Positions 35,280-48,296 of a stretch of 64,000 bases of DNA are shown piece by piece. Numbering within the stretch: the first letter of the stretch is position 1; every line of letters begins with the position of its first letter. Where the stretch lies: contig JAKTNV010000075.1 of the NCBI GenBank assembly GCA_022747635.1, positions 682,001-746,000 on the forward strand. The letters are read 5' to 3'. The position numbers and the translations under genes were made by a program. The DNA comes from Hetaerina americana (lineage: Eukaryota; Arthropoda; Insecta; Odonata; Calopterygidae). The notes under the pieces were generated by a model. It searched no databases. It worked only from the letters and a program-made list of their open reading frames with translations, and was not told where the DNA came from.

Positions 35280-35542
35280 AGAACATACTAGAGATGTACG
35301 CGATAAATGTCATGTGAAAAAAAAAAATAATAACAATAAACGTGATAAGCATAGGGACTGAAAAGTGGAGCTATAATTGGGCTAAGGTAAACGATGGGAA
35401 ATACAGCGTATAAAAAGTGAAAGCGTTCGCTTAAATGCAACGAAGAATGATTGAAGGTGACACTGATTCGTTTACGATGTATTTCATAGTCTGTCATAAA
35501 ATTTCACCTGCAATCTGCCGCTCATTTCTTGTTAACATGCAT

Positions 35543-35647
35543 GGTTGCAACGGCGCGATATACATTGTCGCCAGTCCGTTGCCACGTGCTAATTCATGTA
35601 CGGTTGCAACGGCGCGATTTACATTGTCGCCAGTCCGTTGCCACGTG
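35543..35647 (-). repeat. 59-bp tandem duplication in the H4-H2A spacer, inverted copy
   Basis: Reverse complement of the repeat at 38187-38292, in the left palindrome arm. Confidence 0.85.
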
Positions 35648-35850
35648 CTTATTCCGATTCGCTGACAATGTCTTTTACGTCGGTAATGGCTCATACAATT
35701 TCAACTCTATTATCACCGCCATTTTTTTTCCGGTGCGTTCGAACAGGTCTTACTTTACTATTTATCGCCGTCACACACGCTATGGCGAATAGGGAATAAT
35801 TTTTCGTTCCGTTATGGCAAAGGATTGGCTCCATCTCTGAACATTGTATT

Positions 35851-35866
35851 GGTCCTTAGAAGGACC
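35851..35866 (-). terminator. Histone 3' stem-loop of H4 copy 2
   Basis: Minus strand ggtccttctaaggacc, loop TCTA. Confidence 0.94.
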
Positions 35867-35917
35867 TTTTTTATCGACGTACGCCGGGTGTCGGATGGCG
35901 ATCCCGTCGCGTCGTGT

Positions 35918-37916
<1,999 letters not shown>

Positions 37917-37967
37917 ACACGACGCGACGGGATCGCCATCCGACACCCGGCGTACGTCGATAAAAAA

Positions 37968-37983
37968 GGTCCTTCTAAGGACC
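37968..37983 (+). terminator. Histone 3' stem-loop of H4 copy 3
   Basis: ggtccttctaaggacc, loop TCTA. Confidence 0.94.
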
Positions 37984-38186
37984 AATACAATGTTCAGAGA
38001 TGGAGCCAATCCTTTGCCATAACGGAACGAAAAATTATTCCCTATTCGCCATAGCGTGTGTGACGGCGATAAATAGTAAAGTAAGACCTGTTCGAACGCA
38101 CCGGAAAAAAAAATGGCGGTGATAATAGAGTTGAAATTGTATGAGCCATTACCGACGTAAAAGACATTGTCAGCGAATCGGAATAA

Positions 38187-38292
38187 GCACGTGGCAACGG
38201 ACTGGCGACAATGTAAATCGCGCCGTTGCAACCGTACATGAATTAGCACGTGGCAACGGACTGGCGACAATGTATATCGCGCCGTTGCAACC
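38187..38292 (+). repeat. 59-bp tandem duplication in the H4-H2A spacer, unit 3
   Basis: Two copies starting cacgtggcaacgg with a 59-base period, as in the other H4-H2A spacers. Confidence 0.85.
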
Positions 38293-38556
38293 ATGCATGT
38301 TAACAAGAAATAAGCGGCAGATTGCAGGTGAAATTTTATGACAGACTATGAAATACATCGTAAACGAATCAGTGTCACCTTCAATCATTCTTCGTTGCAT
38401 TTCAGCGAACGCTTTCACTTTTTATACGCTGTATTTCCCATCGTTTACCTTAGCCCAATTATAGCTCCACTTTTCAGTCCCTATGCTTATCACGTTTATT
38501 GTTATTATTTTTTTTTTCACATGACATTTATCGCGTACATCTCTCTAGTATGTTCT

Positions 38557-38572
38557 GGTCCTGAAAAGGACC
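38557..38572 (-). terminator. Histone 3' stem-loop of H2A copy 3
   Basis: Minus strand ggtccttttcaggacc, loop TTTC. Confidence 0.94.
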
Positions 38573-38594
38573 TTTTATGCGCACAGCGTGATGC

Positions 38595-39187
<593 letters not shown>

Positions 39188-39559
39188 ATGCCACCCAAGA
39201 CGAGCGGAAAGGCTGCGAAGAAAGCGGGCAAGGCCCAGAAGAACATCTCCAAGGGAGACAAGAAGAAGAAGCGCAGGAGGAAGGAGAGCTACGCAATCTA
39301 CATCTACAAAGTGCTGAAGCAGGTGCACCCCGACACCGGAATCTCCAGCAAGGCCATGAGCATCATGAACAGCTTCGTCAACGACATTTTCGAGAGAATC
39401 GCCGCCGAAGCTTCTCGCCTGGCTCACTACAACAAGCGCTCCACCATCACCAGCCGGGAGGTGCAGACCGCCGTCAGGCTCTTGCTTCCCGGTGAGCTGG
39501 CCAAGCACGCCGTCTCCGAGGGGACCAAGGCCGTCACCAAGTACACCAGCTCAAAGTAA
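39188..39559 (+). CDS. H2B: Histone H2B, copy 3 (intact promoter)
   Basis: A 123-residue H2B, MPPKTSGK start, identical in protein to the others. The leader ggcaaaaatactgaaatcg is uninterrupted and shows the target sequence that is duplicated around B1 and B2. With its TATA-like box 62 bases upstream of the ATG this is the best candidate for a normally expressed H2B here. Confidence 0.99.
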   Translation: MPPKTSGKAAKKAGKAQKNISKGDKKKKRRRKESYAIYIYKVLKQVHPDTGISSKAMSIMNSFVNDIFERIAAEASRLAHYNKRSTITSREVQTAVRLLLPGELAKHAVSEGTKAVTKYTSSK

Positions 39560-39593
39560 ATTCCTCGACGGGATTGCTTTGATGCATCCTAAC

Positions 39594-39609
39594 GGCCCTT
39601 CTAAGGGCC
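39594..39609 (+). terminator. Histone 3' stem-loop of H2B copy 3
   Basis: ggcccttctaagggcc, loop TCTA. Confidence 0.95.
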
Positions 39610-42600
39610 ATGAAATAATCTTCAGTTTTCAAATACCCGACTGCGATGGGCAATCGTCAATACTCGGCCGCAAAGGACGTACATAAATAAACGTAAAGAG
39701 TCCCACGCTTTCCTCCGATTCACCAACTACTTACCTGGTGTGCACGCGCGCGGTTCACGAAAAAATAGAGTAAATGTAAAGGAGAAACTTATGACAATAA
39801 AAGATGGACGAATTTCTAACCTCCTATTCAAATATATTTTCTACTGCTATGCGTCTGCATTTGATGAAAATGACCGTCGAGATATTAAGGAAAAAATATT
39901 ATATTCCCATGATTACTTCCCTTTCACCCAGTACTTTTCAAACCACTGACCTGCTATGCTCGTTTCTCAGACGTAAGCCTTGACTTACATGTCTCCCTCC
40001 GTCAAAAATAATATGGATTCACGGCGTCCCTCCGAAACTGGTACGCTTGTGGTCACGTTGCTCCTGCTTCACTTCCAGGGGCAGTAAATGACAGGTTCCC
40101 ACATGCCCTTCCCACGCGGCCGTTTTTCCGCGAAGGCTAATTCCGCTTAACCTCCCGTCCCATCCGCTGCGTCGTAAAACTCCTCGGGGGTTCAACGCGA
40201 GGAGGCAGGCAGGTAATGCGACCCGTCCTCGCCCCAAGTTTCTACGTTAACCAGAAAAGGGCTGTCGCAATGACCCACGTGGCATTCCGCACGAGGAAGA
40301 AATTTCTGTGGAAACCATGACCCTCGCAAGCATAGAACGCAGCTGGGCAACAGCGTTCCTTGTACATTCACCAAGTCGTGACGAGCAGGCGTCGCAATAA
40401 ACAAAATGGCGGGCAGTGAGCGCTTCCGTGGATTTTCCATTGTGCTAATTCTATCCAATCAATCAATTCCCAGAAACTATTTCTACGGAATGCATCGTCG
40501 TTCACAGCATATGGAATCAGCATCATTCGCACAAATAACAATTTATATAATGGGCACCGGGTTTCCTTCTTGGAAAATCGGCATCTCGCTGAAACAATGT
40601 TGATAAACCTCCTCTGAACGAATCCCCCAAGTATTTCAACGTCGAATGAATGATTTTTCATCCTTTTCCGCTATAATTTTGCGATACTGCAACGATTTAA
40701 CAGCAATTGATTACAAATGCATCGAGACAGACGTGACAAGTACACCAGTTCTTTGATCACCATGCCTCCAAATGACCGATTCTTGATATAGTTTTGCACC
40801 GGGGTCCCTTCCGCGGGACACGAAGGTTTTCCCGGTGCGACACGGCTCATTCCCTTCCTTTGAACGAAATTAACCTTTCAAGAAATCTTTACTTGTCTTG
40901 TCACGCCACAGAACAGAAAATGTTTCTCTAGGCAAAAGTTAAATGGTCCCAGTCCCAACTTACCCGCTAATTTTATTACGTTGATACACAAGGGATGGAA
41001 GGACATACGTTAATGTTGTTTATTTCTTTGCGGGATTAGGAAAATGAAATCTAGGGAAAAGAGGTCGAAGTTTGACGTGAAAGAAAAATCTTTAAAATTA
41101 GCGGCCGGTATAATCATTTATGAGATGATTGCATAACGTTTTCATTAAGGCAACTCTTCCTACAACTGCTTTCTTTCCGAGTGCATTTCTGACGAAAAAG
41201 GTTGCCGCATGTGCCTACCTGTCCGTCCTTTTAGCATTTCTACTTTCTGCAAATTTGGTGAAAATCTTTACCGCATTAGCCCCATTGAAGAATCCACCCC
41301 GGCCGTAATTTGACACTTGGTACACGAGATCGTCACATCACCGTATTCGACAACCGATTTCCCGCAGTGGCGTTAACCGAAGGACGCTCGGCTTTGAGGA
41401 CAATAGTGATTCGTGAAGCGATATTTAATCAGATTCAACTAGTAACAGTGGCCGGGAATGGAATAACGTCCTTGCCTAGGCAACTTAGTAACATACAACT
41501 TAACTACGGACGAGAGAAAATGCCGACGAGCCGTGAAGCGGTGTACATTTCATAACGATCGTGTGATTTTAACTCATGATATACACCATGACGATTAATT
41601 ACCTTAGCAGTTGTGGTGATGCTTAATCACCGGGATATCATGTAATGTCATACCAGTCACAGCGAGGCGTTAATACTTAACATCGAACTTTGTCAAATTT
41701 GTGTAGTTGAAATCACCCTTATGACATCTGTTAATAAATTCATCCACACAGAGTACCAAATTAGTAAAATATCTCGGGTACGCAGCGATATGTAAACGGA
41801 GACAGTTTTTTTTTCAAAATCTCGGAATGGATGACAAACGTCCTCCATTAGCGAACATTTATGACAGTCATCACCAAAATACCTACCTCCTGCCGTGATA
41901 ATGTCAAATTTTGCAATGCAACTACTGGTAATAAGAATGATTAAATTCGAGTCAACTAGTGTTACTTTCGAATAACGTTCCCCCATTGACACAACTGTCA
42001 TTTACATATGAACACTAGAAACTAACACACACGAACGTGCACATAGACCTACGCAACCTTCAGTCGTCTACTTCATCGCGAGTGGATTGAATCCTCTTTA
42101 CTCCCGATTGACTTTCGCTTCACATTGCAATGATCCCAGATTGGCCGGGGAAAAGACGACTATTTGTTTTCCTGTTCACTGGAATGCTTATTTCGTATCT
42201 TTTATGGTGATGTGCTAGGTACCAGACAGCTTAAAATTGTTAATCATCGTTCTTTTATTACTCGTGACGATAAAGTTGCTTCCGCATCGCTAAGAACCTC
42301 AAGGAATCAACAATGAACGGGGATGAAATATTTGATGGGTCCACATGTATTGATTAAGTAATGCAGAACGAAGTAGATACTGAGTAATTGAATTAACACA
42401 GGGGCTTCTTCGAGACAGAACCGAGAAATGATGTTCCGTGAACTTTCGACGGTGATACGAGTTCCACGAAAGAGAGGTCGTAGAGGAATGAACGGTTCCG
42501 GCTGTTAATTCCGCCCCTAGTCCCCCCAACCCCGCAAGCACTGGAAACCAGCCTGGATCCCTGATTACGATCCCAGGAAAAATCGTATTCAAGTCTTTCC

Positions 42601-42808
42601 TACGCCAGATAGTATAATCTGTCATCACTATTGAACGCCGCATCACGCCCCGACGGCTTTTTCCCACGTTTTTTTTTATTTATTCACAGGAATGTTTTCC
42701 AGGTAACGGCTATTCACTCTACCTCATCCGTCAATCACTATCCCGACCCTCGAAAGTTATAAGGAAAAGTCGACCATTGCTCTAATGAAAGATATTATTC
42801 CAACGGCA
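39610..42808. other. H2B-H1 spacer, first 3.2 kb
   Basis: Matches 10607-13789 with small indels. It includes the extra 32-base stretch cgaaggttttcccggtg... after 40819 that copy 1 lacks and the spacer at 55616 shares. It ends at ccaacggca where element G begins. H1 and H3 of this unit are missing. No gene is seen. Confidence 0.75.
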
Positions 42809-43004
42809 AAAGCCGATTACGATTTACGATTTAAAAGGTTTTTATTTCCGTAAAGAACAGTATACAAGAGTGAATAAAATATAACATTGAAACATAATAA
42901 AAACAATACGGAAACCCCGTTATAGGATGAAACTCCTCTTCGGGGCGGAAAGAAATAAATAAGAAAAGGCTACAAAGGTGGTAGCGGTTGCGGAAAACCT
43001 TTGA

Positions 43005-43085
43005 TATATTTTCTGCGGGAGCGGTATTGGCCCGGTATTCACCCACGGGCGGAGGGAAACCCGCAAAACCTCCGCCAGGCCACCG
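43005..43085 (-). other. 3' untranslated hairpin motif shared by elements G and F
   Basis: On the minus strand ggcggagg and ccctccgc flank a short loop with cgggttt, followed by ataccgggccaataccgctccc. Element F has the same arrangement at 19512-19577. Conservation between otherwise diverged elements suggests a structure read by the reverse transcriptase. Confidence 0.6.
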
Positions 43086-43213
43086 AAGAAGAAGAAACAA
43101 GAAAAAACAGTAACCATAAGGCTAACATAACAAGAGTAACAGAGAACAGATAACAATATATATATTGAGTTTTTAGAGTGTCACTTCACTTTAGTCACTT
43201 CACTGGGGTTAAT

Positions 43214-46111
43214 TCACTGGTTGGGTAAGGTCGGTCGACGGGCTCTCCTGCGGGGTGGGCGGAAGAGTGGTAGGTCTGGGTCCGGCTGAAGGCAAGGTGG
43301 AAGATCCAGAGTGGTGCGAACCGCGTGCGGCGGCAGCTCCATATCCGGGTAGTAGGTTGGGAAAAGGGTGGTGATGATCCGAGCGGGCGACTGTAGTTTC
43401 ACCACGGGGCGACGGCGTAGCAGGCTTCCCATGTTGTCCAGGATGGTGGTCAGAAGGTCTTCGTTGTGTTCAGCCCATCGAGCCGCTGTCCTGCAGCGGG
43501 CGCGGCATAACCTGTGAAGGATCGGCTCAATGTCAGCACGGTCATATATGTATTCTCTCGGGGCATCGTTAGGCAAGAGAAGCAGCCGCCTCAAGACCCG
43601 GCGTTCAAAAGAGGCAAAGCGCTCTAGATTGTTACGCAGGGGTAGAACCGCGAGCGCGGCGTACTCCATAACAGGCCTGACAAAGGCTTTGTATAGGAGG
43701 ACCCCGCATCCCTCGGACACCCCGTGGCCGTTAGCCCGGACGGCACGCAATAGGTTCGCGCGACGGCTGCACTTTGCTGTAACGTTTGCCACATGTGCCC
43801 TGAAAGAAAGATGTTTATCAACATGGACACCAAGGTAGGTAACGGAAGGGGATGGGATGATCAACTTGTTCCAAAGTTGAAGGGAGGGAGGTGAAAGACC
43901 GACCCCACGATTATCGTTCGTGCCGGTGAACACCATGAAGGTGGATTTATGGGGGTTTGGCCGCAAACGCCATCTCCGGAACCATCCCTCGAGGGTGGTC
44001 GTAGCGCGCTGTAGATGTTTGACGGCTGTTTCCACCCTCTGCGCCCTTATCCACAGCGCTGTATCGTCAGCATATTGGGCGAGTGTTACTCGCTTGCCTG
44101 GATACTTGTCCGTGGGCATGTCCCAGCAGAACAGGGTGAAGAGGAGAGGGGAAAGGACGGTACCCTGAGGGACGCCTGCGAGCAGGGGAAAGGTAGAGGA
44201 GTGGTGTCCATTCACCCTGACTGTTGCCTGCCTGTTAGAAAGGAAGGAGGAAATTAATCGGAGGAGGGGGGGGGATACTCCCGGGGTAAGAGAGAGCTTG
44301 CCGATAAGACCATCATGCCATACCCTATCGAAAGCTCTCTCGATATCCAGAAATAGTGCCGCCACATATTGTCGGCAGTTGATCGCCTCGGCCGCCATCG
44401 TGGTGAGATGACTGAGTGGGTCAGTGGTGCACCTGTGGGGGCGAAAACCATATTGGTGTGGCGGCAGGACGCCATTAGAGGAGAAAAGGTTGGTGAGCCG
44501 GCGGGTAATGATTCTCTCAAACCATTTCCCGATGACGCTGGTGAGACATATCGGCCGGTAGTTCTCTGCTTTCTTCCGGTCCTTCCCTGGTTTTGGAAGC
44601 ATGATGATGGTCATGGATTTCCACGCCGTAGGATAATAGCCTAGGGAAAGAAGGGAATTGAAAATGAGAAGAAGGGGTTGATTACAGCTTGGGGCTCGCT
44701 GTGTGTGGCGAGTGGTGATCCCGTCGTTGCCTGGGGCTGTGTTACGTCGGGGCCTGCATTCTGCCATTTCATCTGTATCAATCGGAAGGAAAATAGGGTC
44801 GTTATTATTGGGGTCTGGTTCCTGCAGGGGAAGAAGAGAGTAAGTCAGCGAGTCCAAGTGCCGTCTGCATGCCGCTTTGTGTCCTTCGTCGAAGGCCGGG
44901 TCCTCCTGTGGACGGAACACATCGCTGAGGACTCGCCGAAATTCTTCCGCCTTCTCTCTTGGTTCGGCGATAGGGTCGCCTGCTGAGTTGATAAGAGATG
45001 TCTGAGTTACGTAGCGCTGCCCAGAGAGAGCCCGGAACTGCTTCCAGAACTTAGCGCCGTCCGCACTATCGAGTTTGGAACAGGCGATCGCCCAGGATTT
45101 CTCCTTGTATGCTATCACCCGTCGCCGGATGATGGCGTTAGAGCGGTTCCATTCTGTTTTCAGATCCGGGTCCCTTGTGCGTAGCCATTGCCTGTAAAGG
45201 GAGCGTTTGTTTTTTATTAGTTGTACAACGTCAACGGGAAGGGGAGGGCGCGAAGGATCGATCTGCCTTCTGGGTAGTTGCGCCGTAGCGTCCCTGAACG
45301 CGTCGGTCAGCCTTTTCAAGGCGTCGTCGGCGTCGTCCCGGGAACGCGGCGCCGCAAGGTTCCCAGTTGCATCAGCGATCGACTTGTTGAAGGCTTTCCA
45401 GTCAGCGTTTTTATTGTCCGTGACTGTAAAGCCTCTCCGTTCTAGGCGTCTGGTGCCCTGCAGAGGAAAGGAGAAAGGGAGGTGGTCGGACGTGACGCAG
45501 TCCCCAATGGTAACGTCGCCGGTTAGGTGGAAGAGGTTTGAGGAGACCAGGGCTTGATCAGGGAAGGAGGGGCCGCGACCAACATAGGTTGGGAAAGGGA
45601 TGTCAAGGCGAATGAGAGGATGGGTGAGCAGGTAATTGTCCAACCGGCGGCCCTTTACCGTGGTCACCGCGTCACGGAAAGACTGGCTCCTTGCATTAAA
45701 GTCACCAAGGATGATGCAGGATCTGCCAAGAGAGATGATGTGAGACAAGAGAGCCGTAGGTAGGGGGTCATCTGTTCTGGAGTAGAGTGAACATACGAAT
45801 ATAGTCTTCCGACTTATTCGACACTCCACCAAGACAGCTTCATTTCCCTCTGACAAAATGCCTGAGGGAATGGGCAGCGCTTTTGCACCTATGTCCTTGC
45901 GGACAAGGAGAGACACACCCCCTGACCGTGGTGCCACTCTTGGCTTGGAGAATTCCTGGAAATTGGGTATATTAATACGGGCGTTAGGTGGCAGGAATGT
46001 CTCCACCAGACCTAAAATACAAATGGAGGCGTTATCAATGTAATGGAGGAGCTGATGTCTCTTCCGGGTGACCGCGCAGATGTTGACAAAACCTATATTG
46101 GACGCGTTCAT
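43214..46111 (-). CDS. Element G ORF2: AP-endonuclease and reverse transcriptase, intact
   Basis: A 965-residue frame starts at ATG 46111, overlapping the ORF1 stop in ATGA. The endonuclease spans about residues 1-230 (FVNICAVTRKRHQLLHY, LGLVETFLPP, GDFNARSQSF, TSDHLPF). The reverse transcriptase follows (NTAPGNDGITTRH, RPICLTSVIGKWFERII, LDIERAFDRVWHDG, AGVPQGTVLSPLLF, QYADDTA). The C-terminal part ends in a basic tail (RRRARRPTLPNQ). No stop or frameshift is present. About half identical to element F. Confidence 0.92.
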   Translation of the reverse strand: MNASNIGFVNICAVTRKRHQLLHYIDNASICILGLVETFLPPNARINIPNFQEFSKPRVAPRSGGVSLLVRKDIGAKALPIPSGILSEGNEAVLVECRISRKTIFVCSLYSRTDDPLPTALLSHIISLGRSCIILGDFNARSQSFRDAVTTVKGRRLDNYLLTHPLIRLDIPFPTYVGRGPSFPDQALVSSNLFHLTGDVTIGDCVTSDHLPFSFPLQGTRRLERRGFTVTDNKNADWKAFNKSIADATGNLAAPRSRDDADDALKRLTDAFRDATAQLPRRQIDPSRPPLPVDVVQLIKNKRSLYRQWLRTRDPDLKTEWNRSNAIIRRRVIAYKEKSWAIACSKLDSADGAKFWKQFRALSGQRYVTQTSLINSAGDPIAEPREKAEEFRRVLSDVFRPQEDPAFDEGHKAACRRHLDSLTYSLLPLQEPDPNNNDPIFLPIDTDEMAECRPRRNTAPGNDGITTRHTQRAPSCNQPLLLIFNSLLSLGYYPTAWKSMTIIMLPKPGKDRKKAENYRPICLTSVIGKWFERIITRRLTNLFSSNGVLPPHQYGFRPHRCTTDPLSHLTTMAAEAINCRQYVAALFLDIERAFDRVWHDGLIGKLSLTPGVSPPLLRLISSFLSNRQATVRVNGHHSSTFPLLAGVPQGTVLSPLLFTLFCWDMPTDKYPGKRVTLAQYADDTALWIRAQRVETAVKHLQRATTTLEGWFRRWRLRPNPHKSTFMVFTGTNDNRGVGLSPPSLQLWNKLIIPSPSVTYLGVHVDKHLSFRAHVANVTAKCSRRANLLRAVRANGHGVSEGCGVLLYKAFVRPVMEYAALAVLPLRNNLERFASFERRVLRRLLLLPNDAPREYIYDRADIEPILHRLCRARCRTAARWAEHNEDLLTTILDNMGSLLRRRPVVKLQSPARIITTLFPTYYPDMELPPHAVRTTLDLPPCLQPDPDLPLFRPPRRRARRPTLPNQ

Positions 46112-46779
46112 CTGCAACGGGAAGCATACGAGGAAATGGCAGGAAATAGTGTATTCCTGGAATAAAGGTTACGGACGTTAAACCCGAAGACCGACCGCGC
46201 CGCCGTGTTGAGGATGGTCTCCATGGTTTGGCGGTGCTCCGGGGCGGCGTTAGCGTACACTAGGGAGAGAAAACGGAGAAGGTCTCCCTTCGTTACGGCC
46301 TCCTTGGCTTCCGGGACGTCATCTTTCGCTGCTTCTGAAAGAGAGGGATCGGGGAGAATAGGGGCCGTGGTGGCGAGAGATTTAGGGGCTGAGGGGCGTT
46401 TGGGGCATCTCCAATCCCCGGCGTGGTGTTCTCCGCTGCAGTTGGGACAGCGCATGGCAGTAGCCGTGCAGTCGGTGGCACGATGGGCCGCTCCGCACCT
46501 TGCACACTTGGTGGCCAACCTGCAATCTTCAGTTGGATGGCCAAATTGTTGGCACCTGAAGCACCTTTGGGGTTGTGGAAGGGGGGGATGCGACGGCTCG
46601 CAGCGATACACGCGGCCGTAGCAGGGGAGTCCTCCTGAGATGACCGCAGATGCCGCCTCCGCACCTGTGGTGACGCATCTAATTAGGGTCGTCTCGGTAT
46701 TGGTATTCAACAGACAATTCTTAAGCGACGAGGTAACTCTCGTTTGGTGCGGTTGTTGTCGCTCCCTCAGAATGTGCTT
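46108..46779 (-). CDS. Element G ORF1, C-terminal part (zinc-knuckle protein), interrupted
   Basis: The frame is open on the minus strand from about 46779 to TGA at 46108-46110. It carries three knuckles (CFRCQQFGHPTEDC, CARCGAAHRATDC, CPNCSGEHHAGDWRC) and the end of the pre-knuckle domain (TLIRCVTTGAEAA). The upstream part of the domain is missing because AT-rich foreign DNA begins near 46780, so the protein is 5'-truncated and this ORF1 is probably dead although the knuckle region is intact. Confidence 0.8.
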   Translation of the reverse strand, partial: KHILRERQQPHQTRVTSSLKNCLLNTNTETTLIRCVTTGAEAASAVISGGLPCYGRVYRCEPSHPPLPQPQRCFRCQQFGHPTEDCRLATKCARCGAAHRATDCTATAMRCPNCSGEHHAGDWRCPKRPSAPKSLATTAPILPDPSLSEAAKDDVPEAKEAVTKGDLLRFLSLVYANAAPEHRQTMETILNTAARSVFGFNVRNLYSRNTLFPAISSYASRCR

Positions 46780-46809
46780 TTACAATTGTCTGCAATTCCC
46801 AACTTTAAC

Positions 46810-47241
46810 ATGGACAGATTGGTGGGATTTATGCGTGCTGAACCTTCAGCATGTGTTCGGGCGATATCCCGAATTTCGACTGTGCCATGTGAAAGATGGC
46901 CCCAATATATCAATTTTTCAATGTATTGTGGAAGATTGTTGGCTCGACAAATTCGGGAGTTAGCCCTTTTTTGTATTTGTAATGGATTGCCAGTTGATAT
47001 ATTTTTTTCATGTATTATGTTTCACCGTGTAATGCCTTATGATGTAGGGAAGTTGGTGACAATATTTATTGTTGTTTCTGGACGTTTGGATTATATTCCA
47101 TATGCTATATATTTTGATTTAAAAAGGAATACTATATGGGATTATAACCGTCAACGCTTCACGATGTCATGGGGACGTGGTTTCCGCCGTCATTATCGTG
47201 GCGTTGTGGACTGGGTGGGGGGACTTCCTGTTTGTCGATAA
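46810..47241 (+). CDS. Unrecognised ORF in an AT-rich island inside element G
   Basis: 143 residues run from ATG 46810 (aacatgg context). The frame stays open upstream to at least 46700, giving about 180 codons free of stops in AT-rich DNA, which argues for coding. Codons favour T in the third position, unlike the flanking GC-rich element. The product is hydrophobic in the middle (ELALFCICNGLPVDIFFSCI, KLVTIFIVV) and ends in an aromatic/Arg-rich stretch (MSWGRGFRRHYRGVV). I recognise no family. It could be a remnant of a DNA transposon or of a virus-derived insertion. A strong hairpin follows 18 bases after the stop. Confidence 0.35.
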   Translation: MDRLVGFMRAEPSACVRAISRISTVPCERWPQYINFSMYCGRLLARQIRELALFCICNGLPVDIFFSCIMFHRVMPYDVGKLVTIFIVVSGRLDYIPYAIYFDLKRNTIWDYNRQRFTMSWGRGFRRHYRGVVDWVGGLPVCR

Positions 47242-47259
47242 GAAAAAATGGGCGGGGCG

Positions 47260-47302
47260 ATTTCCGTACGCGCACTAGAATAACCTATGCGCGTACGGAA
47301 AT
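47260..47302. repeat. 15-bp perfect inverted repeat (hairpin) after the AT-rich ORF
   Basis: Arms atttccgtacgcgca (47260-47274) and tgcgcgtacggaaat (47288-47302) around a 13-base loop. It may be a terminator-like hairpin or the end of a mobile element. Confidence 0.85.
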
Positions 47303-47329
47303 GAAAAACTTAGAAATTTTTCCACTCTG

Positions 47330-47521
47330 TTACAGGACACCGAACGGGTGGGTTGCAATCAGGAGGGAAAGGAGGGGGACGGGGGAGGGTGAGGATGGTG
47401 GAGAGGTACGTCCCGAGTCTTGCCGCTTTTTTCGCTTCCCTTTCTTACCTCCGGCAACAAGCCATTGGCCGGAAGGGGCGGAGCCTGGCCTGTCTCGTAG
47501 AAAGTAACTTGCTCCGGGCAT
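47330..47521 (-). pseudogene. ORF1 N-terminal-like fragment of a G-type element
   Basis: From ATG 47521, about 63 residues contain SGQWLVAGGKKGKRKKRQDS and a Ser/Pro-rich stretch, the composition typical of the N-terminus of non-LTR gag proteins. It is in a different frame from the C-terminal part at 46779 and separated from it by the AT-rich island. It is most simply the beginning of element G's ORF1. I infer this from composition and position only. Confidence 0.4.
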
Positions 47522-47603
47522 GGCTATGGTGAAAGGGGTTGACGGGGATTCAGAAGAGGTATGGGACGGGGGATAAGGGAGTTGGTGAGGTATACTCAGG
47601 CTG

Positions 47604-47760
47604 AAAAAAAAAGGTTTTATTAGTCCGGCCTCCCTATAAGAAAACTCACTCACTTAGTTGTGGCCCTGAAGGACCGGGGACTACGTTAGCCCGGCCCCGC
47701 TATTGTTTGTGTGGGGGTGTGTGTCCGCAGGTAGTGCCGAAGAGTGCAACGGCGTGCAAA
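47604..47760 (-). other. Possible 3' end of a second F/G-type element
   Basis: On the minus strand gccgggctaacgtagtcccc followed by taataaaacctttttttttc resembles the 3' region of F (gccgggccaatgctacccc ... aataaacaccttttt) and of G (aataaaaacctttt). If right, element G was inserted head-to-tail behind it. Confidence 0.35.
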
Positions 47761-47883
47761 CCTTAGGACTTAGGGGCCCTTTGCCAGGCCAGCGAGTGCG
47801 CTGGGGGAGACAAAGAGGGTCTAGAGTACCAGCCGAAGAATCAGAGGACAAGTCCCTCTGTCGTTGCTCTCTCCTCGCCGATT

Positions 47884-48008
47884 AGACCTTCTTCCCCGGA
47901 TGGGGAGGTCCCTTCGAACACCGGGTACGTAGGAGGGTTACCGTTGGTCGGGCCCTTGCCTAAGTTCCGTGTGTTCGGTCTGAAAAAGAGAAGGTCCTTT
48001 AAAGGACC
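47884..48008 (-). ncRNA. Structured RNA module i (diverged, no promoter seen)
   Basis: On the minus strand ggtcctttaaaggacc (47993-48008) is followed by ttctctttttcag. A folded segment comes next, with outer stem agacc/ggtct, inner stem gaacacacgg/ccggtgttc (47967-47976 with 47916-47924) and a CCCC-atcc-GGGG hairpin. Pair changes relative to ii and iii keep the stems. The family is unknown to me. Confidence 0.4.
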
Positions 48009-48065
48009 GTTCACTGCTCCGCCCCCGGCTGCCTGCGCTGCTCTTCCTCGACGACCTCGGAGATT

Positions 48066-48240
48066 AGACCGTTATTCCCCGGCTGGGGCGGTCCCTTCGA
48101 GCACTGGGTGCACAAGTGGGTTACCACTGGTGGGGCCCGTTCTTGCGTTCCAATGCTCGGTCCCTAGTGCTGAAAGAAACGTCCTGAGAAGGACAATGGC
48201 AGTGTTCCTTCGCTCGCTCTCAGAAGAGCGAGTGAAGTGA
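48066..48240 (-). ncRNA. Structured RNA module ii
   Basis: Predicted transcript start near 48238. The order along the minus strand is hairpin 1 (48215-48230, CGCTCT-tctg-AGAGCG), hairpin 2 (48180-48195, core GTCCT-tctc-AGGAC), a pyrimidine run ending in ttctttcag, then a three-way fold. That fold has outer stem ggaccg/cggtct (48158-48163 with 48066-48071), inner stem gagcattgg/ccagtgctc (48150-48158 with 48099-48107) and a CCCC-agcc-GGGG hairpin. No reading frame is conserved beyond the near-identity with iii. Either an independent short RNA gene or a 5' leader; not a known class that I can name. Confidence 0.45.
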
Positions 48241-48296
48241 GATGGAAAGCGCCGGCTTATATACTCAGAGCCTTGGGCCTCCTCGCTCCTGATTGG
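48234..48296 (-). promoter_or_regulatory. CCAAT/TATA promoter of module ii
   Basis: Reading leftward: CCAAT box (gattgg on plus, 48291-48296), TATATAA (48257-48263) and an initiator-like TCACTTC (48234-48240) about 20-25 bases later, the layout of the histone promoters in this window. Confidence 0.6.

Larger units (their letters stand above)
42809..47603 (-). mobile_element. Non-LTR retrotransposon G (F-related), minus strand, with a foreign stretch in ORF1
   Basis: The 3' end joins H2B-H1 spacer at 42808 after an (AAATCGT)n-like tail. ORF2 is intact, and ORF1 is represented by its C-terminal part (46108-46779) and, beyond an AT-rich foreign stretch, by an N-terminal-like piece (47330-47521). 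The 5' limit is placed at about 47603, where a T-run and aataaaacc on the minus strand look like the 3' end of another F/G-type element. No target duplication is found, so the ends reflect later rearrangement. The 5' limit is an inference. Confidence 0.7.

Noticed and set aside
47884..48008. tRNA-like reading of the ttcgaa-containing segment
   Set aside because: No acceptor stem, D arm or correct T-arm spacing.
48066..48163. The folded segment as an HDV-type self-cleaving ribozyme, as at the 5' ends of some non-LTR elements
   Set aside because: The order of stems partly fits, but no good first helix and no catalytic cytosine in the expected joining segment were found.
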